Source: Coriaria nepalensis
Taxonomy: Eukaryota; Streptophyta; Magnoliopsida; Cucurbitales; Coriariaceae
Assembly: GCA_027186245.1 (NCBI GenBank)
Contig: CP114492.1
Coordinates: 4,600,501-4,664,500 of the forward strand
DNA: 64,000 bases
Reading direction: 5' to 3'
The notes under the pieces were generated by a model. It worked only from the letters and a program-made list of their open reading frames with translations. It was not told where the DNA came from and did no database searches. Both the position numbers and the translations under genes were made by a program. Of this stretch, positions 1 through 10,276 are shown one piece after another. Position 1 is the stretch's first letter. Every line of letters begins with the position of its first letter.

Positions 1-420
1 TTCACCCTTTAAACCCGACTTTGGAACATAGCATGCAAATGATCTTTTGAAACGAAATATGCATTTCTTTCATCGTAAAATCATTCCAATGACACATTTC
101 TAGTCAATAACTCATTTAAAATCAGTTCGAACAAATTCTATTTCCACACTTCAAATACGACTTTCGTGCATAACTTACAAACGATCTTTTGAAGCTAAGT
201 ATGAATTTGTTTAATCTTAAAATCATTCCCATGACTCTTTCCAAGTCAATAACTCATTTTTAACCAATTTGAATGAATTCTATTTTCGCACCTCAAACAC
301 GACTTTCAGGCATAACTTGCAAATGAGCTTTTGAAGGCAAGTAAGCATTTGTTTAATATTTAAATCATTCAAATGAGTTTATTAGAGTCTATAACTCATT
401 TCAAAGTAGTCCGAACGAAT
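1..420 (+). repeat. Leading three monomers of the left array
   Basis: About three forward monomers precede the first well-phased 1275-bp copy. The first begins with TTCACCCTTTAAACCCGACT, matching the U6-like word at 428. From about 310 onward the sequence also aligns with 1585 and 2860, so the true start of the 9-mer copies may lie there rather than at the phase chosen for the next features. Confidence 0.85.
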
Positions 421-1695
421 TCTACTTTCACCCTTCAAACCCGACTTTGGTGCATAACATGCAAATGATCTTTTGGAGCAAAGTATGCATTTGTTTAATC
501 TTAAAATCATTCCAATCACACATTTCAAGTCAATAACTCATTTGAAACTAGTTCGAACGAATTCTATTTCCACATTTCAAATACGATTTTCGTGCATAGC
601 TTGCAAACGCTCTTTTGAAGCTAAGTATACATTTGTTTAATCTTAAAACCATTCCAATAACACTTTCTAAGTCAATAATTCATTTGAAACTAGTTCGAAC
701 AAATTCTATTTTCGCACTTCAAATACGACCTTCGTGCAAAACTTGCAACTGAGCTTTTAAAGGAAAGTATGCATCTGTTTAATCTTAAAGTCATTCCAAT
801 GACTCTATTCAAGTCAATAAGTCATTTGAAACCAGTTCAAACGAATTCCGTTTTCCCACTTCAAACACGATTTTCATGCCTAACTTGCAAATGAGCTTTT
901 GAATGAAAGTAAGCATTTTTTAAATCTTTAAGTCATTCCAATGAGTCTATTAAAGTCAATAACTCATTTGAAAGTAGTCTGAACGAATTCTACTTTCACC
1001 ATTTAAACACGACTTTGCTACATAACATGCAAATGATCATTTGAAGCTAAGTACGTATTTGTTTAATCTTAAAATCATTCCAATGACTCATTTCAAGTCA
1101 ATAACTCATTTGAAACCAGTTCGAATGAATTCTATTTCCGCACTTCAAATACGACTTTTGTGCATAACCTGCAAACGATCTTCTGAAGCTAAGTATACAT
1201 TTGTTTAATTTTAAAATCATTCTAATGACTCTTTCCAAGTTAATAACTCATTTGAAACTAGTTCGAACAAATTTTATTTTTGCACTTCAAACACGACCTT
1301 CGTGCAAAACTTGCAATTGAGTTTTAAAGGAAAGTATGCATTTGTTTAATCTTAATGTCGTTTCAATGACTCAATTCGAGTCAATAACTCATTTGAAAGC
1401 ATTTGGAACGAATTCTTTTTTCGTACTTCAAACACGACTTTTATGCATAACATACAAATGATATTTTGATGCTAAGTATGCATTTGTTTCATCTTAAAAT
1501 CATTCCAATGACTCTTTCAAAGTCAATAACTCATTTGAAACCAGCTCGAATGAATTCTATTTCGCACTTCAAACAGACTTTTGTGCACAACTTAAAAATG
1601 AGCTTTTGAAGGCAAGTAAACATTTGTTTAATATTTAAATCATTCAAATGAGTTTATTAGAGTCTATAACTCATTTCAAAGTAGTCCGAACGAAT
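421..1695 (+). repeat. 1275-bp nine-monomer HOR, copy 1
   Basis: Phased on TCTACTTTCACCCTTCAAAC, which occurs at 421, 1696 and 2971, exactly 1275 bp apart. Nine monomers average 141.7 bp. The next copy is almost identical; visible differences include TGGTGC against TGCTGC and GTACGTATTT against GTATGTATTT. This HOR family is not the U/T family of the right half, although all monomers are homologous. Confidence 0.93.
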
Positions 1696-2970
1696 TCTAC
1701 TTTCACCCTTCAAACCCGACTTTGCTGCATAACATGCAAATGATCTTTTGGAGCAAAGTATGCATTTGTTTAATCTTAAAATCATTCCAATCACACATTT
1801 CAAGTCAATAACTCATTTGAAACTAGTTCGAACGAATTCTATTTCCACATTTCAAATACGATTTTCGTGCATAGCTTGCAAACGCTCTTTTGAAGCTAAG
1901 TATACATTTGTTTAATCTTAAAACCATTCCAATAACACTTTCTAAGTCAATAATTCATTTGAAACTAGTTCGAACAAATTCTATTTTCGCACTTCAAATA
2001 CGACCTTCGTGCAAAACTTGCAACTGAGCTTTTAAAGGAAAGTATGCATCTGTTTAATCTTAAAGTCATTCCAATGACTCTATTCAAGTCAATAAGTCAT
2101 TTGAAACCAGTTCAAACGAATTCCGTTTTCCCACTTCAAACACGATTTTCATGCCTAACTTGCAAATGAGCTTTTGAATGAAAGTAAGCATTTTTTAAAT
2201 CTTTAAGTCATTCCAATGAGTCTATTAAAGTCAATAACTCATTTGAAAGTAGTCTGAACGAATTCTACTTTCACCATTTAAACACGACTTTGCTACATAA
2301 CATGCAAATGATCATTTGAAGCTAAGTATGTATTTGTTTAATCTTAAAATCATTCCAATGACTCATTTCAAGTCAATAACTCATTTGAAACCAGTTCGAA
2401 TGAATTCTATTTCCGCACTTCAAATACGACTTTTGTGCATAACCTGCAAACGATCTTCTGAAGCTAAGTATACATTTGTTTAATTTTAAAATCATTCTAA
2501 TGACTCTTTCCAAGTTAATAACTCATTTGAAACTAGTTCGAACAAATTTTATTTTCGCACTTCAAACACGACCTTCGTGCAAAACTTGCAATTGAGTTTT
2601 AAAGGAAAGTATGCATTTGTTTAATCTTAATGTCGTTTCAATGACTCAATTCGAGTCAATAACTCATTTGAAAGCATTTGGAACGAATTCTTTTTTCGTA
2701 CTTCAAACACGACTTTTATGCATAACATACAAATGATATTTTGATGCTAAGTATGCATTTGTTTCATCTTAAAATCATTCCAATGACTCTTTCAAAGTCA
2801 ATAACTCATTTGAAACCAGCTCGAATGAATTCTATTTCGCACTTCAAACAGACTTTTGTGCACAACTTAAAAATGAGCTTTTGAAGGCAAGTAAACATTT
2901 GTTTAATATTTAAATCATTCAAATGAGTTTATTAGAGTCTATAACTCATTTCAAAGTAGTCCGAACGAAT
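1696..2970 (+). repeat. 1275-bp nine-monomer HOR, copy 2
   Basis: Second copy, the same length as copy 1 and almost identical to it. Its TATTTTCGCACTTC at about 2550 differs from TATTTTTGCACTTC in copy 1, showing point divergence after duplication. Confidence 0.93.
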
Positions 2971-3720
2971 TCTACTTTCACCCTTCAAACCCGACTTTGG
3001 TGCATAACATGCAAATGATCTTTTGGAGCAAAGTATGCATTTGTTTAATCTTAAAATCATTCCAATCACACATTTCAAGTCAATAACTCATTTGAAACTA
3101 GTTCGAACGAATTCTATTTCCACATTTCAAATACGATTTTCGTGCATAGCTTGCAAACGCTCTTTTGAAGCTAAGTATACATTTGTTTAATCTTAAAACC
3201 ATTCCAATAACACTTTCTAAGTCAATAATTCATTTGAAACTAGTTCGAACAAACTCTATTTTCGCACTTCAAATACGACCTTCGTGCAAAACTTGCAACT
3301 GAGCTTTTAAAGGAAAGTATGCATCTGTTTAATCTTAAATCATTCCAATGACTCTATTCAAGTCAATAAGTCATTTGAAACCAGTTCAAACGAATTCCGT
3401 TTTCCCACTTCAAACACGACTTTCATGCATAACTTGCAAATGAGCTTTTGAATGAAAGTAAGCATTTTTTAAATCTTGAAGTCATTCCAATGAGTCTATT
3501 AAAGTCAATAACTCATTTGAAAGTAGTCTGAACGAATTCTACTTTCACCATTCTACATAACATGCAAATGATCTTTTGAAGCTAAGTATGTATTTGTTTA
3601 ATCTTAAAATCATTCCAATGACTCATTTCAAGTCAATAACTCATTTGAAACCAGTTCGAATGAATTCTATTTCCGCACTTCAAATACGACTTTTGTGCAA
3701 AACACGCAAATGATCTTCTG
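2971..3720 (+). repeat. 1275-bp HOR, copy 3 (truncated)
   Basis: Third copy aligns with copies 1 and 2 up to roughly 3700 and then loses similarity. It has a 1-bp loss near 3339 (CTTAAATCATTCC) and a 14-bp deletion near 3553. After about 3710 the monomers are diverged and rearranged. Confidence 0.88.
3546..3560 (+). other. 14-bp deletion scar in HOR copy 3
   Basis: TTCACCATT is joined directly to CTACATAACATGC. Copies 1 and 2 have 14 additional bases between these words (TAAACACGACTTTG). The flanking sequence is otherwise unchanged, so this is a simple loss in copy 3. Confidence 0.88.
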
Positions 3721-4063
3721 AAACTAAGTATGCAATTGTTTAACATTAAAATAATTACAGTGACTCAATTCTAGTCAATAATTCATTTCAAATTAGTTCT
3801 AACGAATTCTCTTTCCACACTACAAATACGACTTATGTGCACTTCAAACGCGATTTTCATGCATAACTTGCAAATGAGTCTATTCGAGTCAATAACTCAT
3901 TTGCGAGTAGTCCGAACGAATTCTACTTTCACCCTTTAAACACCACTTTAGTGCATAACACACAAATGATCTTTTGAAGCTAAGTACACATTTGTTTAAT
4001 CTTAATATCATTCAAATGACTCATTTCAAGTCAATAACTCATTTGAAGCAAAGTATGCATTTG
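3700..4063 (+). repeat. Scrambled monomers next to the inversion
   Basis: These monomers are diverged and broken. Near 3838 GACTTATGTGC is followed at once by ACTTCAAACGCG, so about 120 bp of a monomer is missing. Near 3880 GCAAATGAG joins TCTATTCGAG, skipping roughly 55 bp at a shared AATGAG. Near 4041 CATTTGAA joins two monomer positions, skipping most of one more unit. Each break uses a short shared word, which suggests microhomology-mediated deletion. Confidence 0.8.
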
Positions 4064-4083
4064 ATTAAACAAACGCATACTTT
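4050..4083. other. Inversion junction 1, near-palindrome
   Basis: Forward satellite turns into reverse-complement satellite here. AAAGTATGCATTTG (4050-4063) and CAAACGCATACTTT (4070-4083) are reverse complements with one mismatch, separated by ATTAAA. Left of it monomers read GTATGCATTTG; right of it they read as the reverse strand (AAACAAACGCATAC, then GAGTTATTGACTTG). Confidence 0.93.
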
Positions 4084-4093
4084 CCTTTAAAAT

Positions 4094-4112
4094 CTCTAGT
4101 GCAAGTGCAAAA
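4094..4112 (-). other. 25-bp deletion scar beside junction 1
   Basis: CTCTAGTGCAAGTGCAAAAAT is what remains of a segment that at about 6285-6328 has 25 more bases between the two halves. The loss falls between direct repeats of CAAG, within 45 bp of the inversion junction. Confidence 0.8.
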
Positions 4113-5297
4113 ATAGAATTTGCTCGAACTAGTTTCAAATGAGTTATTGACTTGAAATGAGTCATTGGAATGATTTTAAGGTTAAACAAATGCATACTTG
4201 GCTTGAAAAGATCATTTGCATGTTATGCAACAAAGTCATGTTTCAAGGGTGAAAGTAGAATTCCTTCGGACTACTACAAACGAGTTATTGACTCAAATAG
4301 AGTCATTGGAATGACTTAAAGATTAAACAAACACTTACTTGCCTTCGAAAGCTCATTTGCAAGTTATGCATGAAAGTCGTGTTTGAAGTGCGAAAATGGA
4401 ATTCATTTGAACTGGTTTCAAGTGAGTTATTGAGTTGGAAAGAGTCATTAGAATGATTTTATGGTGAAACAAAAGCATACTTAGCTTCAAAATATCATTT
4501 GCATGTTATGCACCAAAGTCGTGTTTCAAGGGTGAAAGTAGAATTCTTTCGACTACTTCAAAAGAGTTATTGACTCAAATAGAGTCATTGGAATGACATA
4601 AAGATTAAACAAATGCTTACTTGCCTTCGAAAGCTCATTTGCAAGTTATGCATGAAAGTCATGTTTGAAGTGTGAAAATGGAATTCGTTTGAACTTGTTT
4701 CAAGTGAGTTATTGACTTGGAAAGAGTCATTGGAATGATTTTCAGATGAAACAAAAGCATACTTAGCTTTAAAATATCATTTGCATGTTATGCACCAAAG
4801 TCATGTTTCAAGGGTGAAAGTAGAATTCATTCGGACTAGTTCAGACGACTTATTGACTCAAATAGAGTCATTGGAATGACTTAAAGATTAAACAAATGCT
4901 TACTTGCCTTCGAAAGCTCATTTGCAAGTTATGCATGAAAGTCGTGTTTGAAGTGAAAAAATTGAATTCATTTCAACTGGTTTCAAGTGAGTTATTGACT
5001 TGGAAAGAGTCATTGGAATGATTGTAAGGTGAAACAAAAGCATACTTAGCTTCAAAATATCATTTGCATGTTATGCACCAGAGTCGTGTTTCTAGGGTGA
5101 AAGTAGAATTCGTTCGGACTACTTCAAACGAGTTATTGACTCAAATAGAGTCATTGGAATGACTTAAAGATTAAACAAATGCTTACTTGCCTTCGAAAGC
5201 TCATTTGCAAGTTATGCATGAAAGTCGTGTTTGAAGTGAAAAAATGGAATTCATTTCAACTGGTTTCAAGTGAGTTATTGACTTGGAAAGAGTCATT

Positions 5298-5310
5298 GGA
5301 ATGTTATGCA
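5298..5310 (-). other. 50-bp deletion scar inside a monomer
   Basis: GAGTCATTGGAATG is joined directly to TTATGCACCAAAG. Neighbouring dimers carry 50 bp between these words (ATTTTAAGATG through CATTTGCATG). The ends share ATG, so loss between short direct repeats is likely. It also changes the local frame and makes a spurious 73-codon open frame at 5179-5400. Confidence 0.85.
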
Positions 5311-6150
5311 CCAAAGTCATGTCTGAAGGCTGAAAGTATAATTCATTCGGACTACTTCAAACGAGTTATTGACTCAAATAGAGTCATTGGAATGACTTAA
5401 AGATTAAACAAATGCTTACTTGCCTTTAAAAACTCATTTGCAAGTTATGCATGAAAATCGTATTCGAAGTGCGAAAATGGAATTAATCTGAACTGGTTTC
5501 AAGTGAGTTATTGACTTGAAAAGAGTCATTGGAATGATTTTAAGGTGAAACAAAAGCATACTTAGCTTCAAAATATCATTTGCAAGTTATGCACCAAAGT
5601 CGTGTTTCAAGAGTGAAAGTAGAATTCATTCGGGCTACTTTCAAATGAGTTATTGACTCAAATAGAGTCACCTGAATTACTTAATGATTTAACAAATGTT
5701 TATTTGCCTTCGAAAGCTCATTTGCAAGTTATGCATGAAAGTCATGTTTGAAGTGCGAAAATGGAATTCGTTTGAACTTGTTTCAACTGAGTTATTGACT
5801 TGGAAAGAGTCACTGGAATGATTTTAAGACGAAACAAAAGCATAGTTAGCTTTAAAATATCATTTGCATGTTATGCACCAAAGTCGTGTTTCAAGGGTGA
5901 AAGTAGAATTCATTCGGACTACTTCAAACGAGTTATTGACTCAAATAGAGTCATTGCAATGACTTAAAGATTAAACAAATGCTTACTTGCCTTCGAAAGC
6001 TCATTTGCAAGTTATGCATGAAAGTCGTGTTTGAAGTGCAAAAATGGAATTCATTTCAACTGGTTTCAAGTGAGTTATTGACTTTGAAAGAGTGATTGGA
6101 ATGATTTTAAGATGAAACCAAAGCATACTTAGCTTTAAAATATCATTTGC

Positions 6151-7440
6151 ATGTTATGTACCAAAGTCCTGTCTGAAATACGAAAATAGAATTCGTTCCA
6201 AATGCTTTCAAATGAGTTATTAACTTGAATAGAGTCATTGGAATGACTTTTAGATTAAACAAACGCATACTTTCCTTTAAAATCTCTAGTGCAAGTTTTG
6301 CATGTAGGTCGTGTTTCAAGTGCAAAAATAGAATTTGCTCGAACTAGTTTCAATTGAGTTATTGACTTGAAATGAGTCATTGGAATGATTTTAAGGTTAA
6401 AAAAATGCATACTCAGCTTCAAAAGATCATTTGCATGTTATGCAACAAAGTCATGTTTGAAAGGTGAAAGTAGAATTCACTCAGACTACCAGAAACGAGT
6501 TATTGACTCAAATAGAGTCATTGGAATGACTAAAAGATTAAACAAATGCTTACTTCCTTCGAAAGCTCATTTGCAAGTTATGCATGAAAGTAGTGTTTGA
6601 AGTGCGAAAATGGAATTCGTTGGAACTTGTTTCAAGTGAGTTATTGACTTGGAAAGAGTCACTGGAATGATTTTAAGATGAAACAAAAGCATAGTTAGCC
6701 TTAAAATATCATTTGCATGTTATGCACCAAAGTCCTGTCTGAAATACGAAAATAGAATTCGTTCCAAATGCTTTCAAATGAGATATTGATTTGAATAGAG
6801 TCATTGGAATAACTTTTAGATTAAACAAACGCATACTTTCCTTTAAAATCCCAATTGCAAGTTTTGCATGTAAGTCGTGTTTCAAGTGCGAAAATAGAAT
6901 TTGTTCGAACACTAGTTTCAAATGAGTTATTGACTTGGAATGAGTCTTTGGAATGATTTTAAGGTTAAACAAATGCATACTTGGCTTGAAAAGATCATTT
7001 GCAGGTTATGCAACAAAGTCATGTTTGGATGGTGAAAGTAGAATTCACTCAGACTACCAGAAACGAGTTATTGACTCAAATAGAGTCATTGGAATGACTT
7101 AAAGATTATTCAAATGCTTACTTGCCTTCGGAAGCTCATTTGCAAGTTATGCATGAAAGTCATGTTTGAAGTGGAATTCGTTGGAACTTGTTTCAAGTGA
7201 GTTATTGACTTGGAAAGAGTCACTGGAATGATTTTAAGATGAAACAAAAGCATAGTTAGTCTTAAAATATCATTTGCATGTTATGCACCAAAGTCCTTTC
7301 TGAAATACGAAAATAGAATTCGTTCCAAATGCTTTCAAAGGAGTTATTGACTTGAATAGAGTCATTGTAATGATTTTTAGATTAAACAAACGCATACTTT
7401 CCTTTAAAATCCCAATTGCAAGTTTTGCATGTAAGTCGTG
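6151..7440 (-). repeat. Inverted four-monomer (about 565-bp) HOR
   Basis: The word CCAAAGTCCT recurs at 6161, 6727 and 7288, steps of 566 and 561 bp. Each period contains a T1-like monomer (CCAAATGCTTTCAAA), a unit with CAAGTTTTGCATGTA, and the two dimer types of the preceding block. Small indels account for the deviation from 568, for example an 8-bp loss near 7170 where GAAGTG joins GAATTC. Confidence 0.85.
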
Positions 7441-8572
7441 TTTCAAGTGCGAAAATAGAATTTGTTTGAACTAGTTTCAAATGAGTTATTGACTTGAAAT
7501 GAGTCTTTGGAATGATTTTAAGGTTAAACAAATGCATACTTGGCTTGAAAAGATCATTTGCAGGTTATGCAACAAAGTCATGTTTGAAAGGTGAAAGTAG
7601 AATTCATTCGGACTACCAGAAACGAGTTATTGACTCAAATAGAGTCATTGGAATGACGTAAAGATTAAATAAATGCCTACTCGCCCTCGAAAGCTCATTT
7701 GCAAATTACGCATGAAAGTCGTGTTTGAAGTGCGAAAATAAAATACATTTGAAATGGTTTCAACTGAGTTACTGACTTTGAAAGAGTCATTGGTATGATT
7801 TTATGGTGAAACAAAAGCATACTTAGCTTCAAAATATCATTTGCATGTTATGCACCAAAGTTGTGTTTCAAGGGTGAAAGTAGAATTCATTCGGACTACT
7901 TCAAACGAGTTATTGACTCAAATAGAGTCATTGGAATGACTTAAAGATTAAACAAATGCTTACTTGCCTTCAAAAGCTCATTTGCAAGTTATGCATGAAA
8001 GTCGTGTTTGAAGTGTGAAAATTGAATTTATTTGAACTGGTTTCAAGTGAGTTATTGACTTGGAAAGAGTCATTGGAATGATTTTAAGATGAAACAAAAG
8101 CATACATAGCTTCAAAATATCATTTGCATGTTAAGCACCAAAGTAGTGTTTCACGGGTGAAAGTAGAATTCATTCGGACTACTTTCAAACGAGTTATCGA
8201 CTCAAATAGAGTCACTGGAATTACTTAAAGATTAAACAAATGCCTACTTCCTTCGAAAGCTCATTTGCAAGTTATGCATGAAAGTCATGTTTGAAGTGCG
8301 AAAATGGAATTCGTTTGAACTTGTTTCAACTGAGTTATTGACTTGGAAAGAGTCACTGGAATGATTTTAAGATGAAACAAAGGCATACTTAGCTTCAAAA
8401 TATCATTTGCATGTTAAGCACCAAAGTAGTGTTTCACGGGTGAAAGTAGAATTCATTCGGACTACTTTCAAACGAGTTATTGACTCAAATAGAGTTACTG
8501 GAATTACTTAAAGATTAAACAAATGCTTACTTCATTCGAAAGCTTATTTGCAAGTTATGCATGAAAGTCATG
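7441..8572 (-). repeat. 1132-bp inverted HOR, copy 1
   Basis: The block holding AACGAGTTATTGACTC at 7621, ATGCCTACTCGCCCTCG and AAAATAAAATACATTTG recurs 1132 bp further on. Eight monomers. Near-identity covers at least 7445-8085. Confidence 0.82.
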
Positions 8573-9222
8573 TTTGAAGTGCGAAAATAGAATTTGTTTG
8601 AACTAGTTTCAAATGAGTTATTGACTTGAAATGAGTCTTTGGAATGATTTTAAGGTTAAACAAATGCATACTTGGCTTGAAAAGATCATTTGCAGGTTAT
8701 GCAACAAAGTCATGTTTGAAAGGTGAAAGTAGAATTCATTCGGACTACCAGAAACGAGTTATTGACTCAAATAGAGTCATTGGAATGACGTAAAGATTAA
8801 ATAAATGCCTACTCGCCCTCGAAAGCTCATTTGCAAATTACGCATGAAAGTCGTGTTTGAAGTGCGAAAATAAAATACATTTGAAATGGTTTCAACTGAG
8901 TTACTGACTTTGAAAGAGTCATTGGTATGATTTTATGGTGAAACAAAAGCATACTTAGCTTCAAAATATCATTTGCATGTTATGCACCAAAGTTGTGTTT
9001 CAAGGGTGAAAGTAGAATTCATTCGGACTACTTCAAACGAGTTATTGACTCAAATAGAGTCATTGGAATGACTTAAAGATTAAACAAATGCTTACTTGCC
9101 TTCAAAAGCTCATTTGCAAGTTATGCATGAAAGTCGTGTTTGAAGTGTGAAAATTGAATTTATTTGAACTGGTTTCAAGTGAGTTATTGACTTGGAAAGA
9201 GTCATTGGAATGATTTTCAGAT
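8573..9222 (-). repeat. 1132-bp inverted HOR, copy 2 (partial match)
   Basis: Second copy of the preceding block, with the same private words (ATTAAATAAATGCCTACTCG, GGTATGATTTTATGG). Similarity stops near 9215, where copy 2 has GATTTTCAGATAAAAC against GATTTTAAGATGAAAC in copy 1. Confidence 0.82.
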
Positions 9223-9710
9223 AAAACAAAAGCATACTTAGCTTCAAAATATCATTTGCATGTTAAGCACCAAAGTCGTGTTTCAAGGGTGAAAGTAGAA
9301 TTCATTCGGACTACTTTCAAACAAGTTATCGACTCAAATAGAGTCACTGGAATTACTTAAAGATTAAACTAATGCTTACTTCCTTCGAAAGCTCATTTGC
9401 AAGTTATGCATGAAAGTCATGTTTGAAGTGCGAAAATGGAATTCGTTTGAACTTGTTTCAACTGAGTTATTGACTTGGAAAGAGTCACTGGAATGATTTT
9501 AAGATGAAACAAAAGCATACTTAGCTTTAAAATATCATTTGCATGTTATGCACCAAAGTCGTGTTTCTAGGGTGAAAGTAGAATTCATTCGGACTACTTC
9601 AAACGACTTATTGACTCAAATAGAGTCATTGGAATGACGTAAAGATTAAACAAATGCTTACTTGCCTTCAAAAGCTCATTTGCAAGTTATGCATGAAAGT
9701 CGTGTTTGAA
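9223..9710 (-). repeat. Inverted monomers between the HORs
   Basis: Three to four reverse-strand monomers of the same dimer types as at 4084-6150 (GAAAGTAGAATTC units and GGAATTCGTTTGAAC units). No gene or insertion is visible. Confidence 0.8.
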
Positions 9711-10276
9711 GTGCGAAAATAAAATACATTTGAACTGGTTTCAACTGAGTTATTGACTTTGAAAGAGTCATTGGTATGATTTTAAGGTGAAACAAAAGCA
9801 TACTTAGCTTCAAAATATCATTTGCATGTTATGCACCAAAGTCATGTTTCTAGGGTGAAAGTAGAATTCATTCGAACTACTTCAAACGAGTTATTGACTC
9901 AAATAGAGTCATTGGAATGACGTAAAGATTAAACAAATGCTTACTTGCCTTCAAAAGCTCATTTGCAAGTTATGCATGAAAGTCGTGTTTGAAGTGCGAA
10001 AATAAAATACATTTGAACTGGTTTCAACTGAGTTATTGACTTTGAAAGAGTCATTGGTATGATTTTAAGGTGAAACAAAAGCATACTTAGCTTCAAAATA
10101 TCATTTGCATGTTATGCACCAAAGTCATGTTTCTAGGGTGAAAGTAGAATTCATTCGAACTACTTCAAACGAGTTATTGACTCAAATAGAGTCATTGGAA
10201 TGACGTAAAGATTAAACAAATGCTTACTGTCCTTCGAAAGCTCATTTGCAAATTATGCATGAAAGTCGTGTTTGAA
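9711..10276 (-). repeat. Two tandem 283-bp inverted dimers
   Basis: GTGCGAAAATAAAATAC occurs at 9711, 9994 and 10277, steps of exactly 283 bp. The first two dimers look identical over nearly their whole length, including the private words AGTCATGTTTCTAGGG and CATTCGAACTAC, so this is a recent local duplication. Confidence 0.88.

Larger units (their letters stand above)
4084..6150 (-). repeat. Inverted two-monomer (about 283-bp) HOR
   Basis: Two monomer kinds alternate. One carries GAAAGTAGAATTC, TCAAATAGAGTCATTGG and GCTTACTTGCCTTCG; the other carries GAAAATGGAATTC, TTGGAAAGAGTCATTGG and CATACTTAGCTTCAAAATA. The pair repeats about every 283 bp, with one 50-bp deletion near 5303. Confidence 0.85.

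Noticed and set aside
4050..4083. Intrinsic terminator hairpin
   Set aside because: The stem-loop is a consequence of the strand switch, is AT-rich, lacks a U-tract context and has no gene upstream.
5179..5400. Open reading frame of 73 codons
   Set aside because: It crosses the 50-bp deletion scar and translates satellite sequence. The peptide resembles others that arise wherever the same monomers fall in the same frame; there is no start context, domain or signal.
6143..6978. Reverse and forward open frames of 60-89 codons
   Set aside because: They are repeats of each other, produced by monomers of the inverted block. Codon content follows the satellite, and stops appear as soon as the frame rotates (142 is not a multiple of 3).
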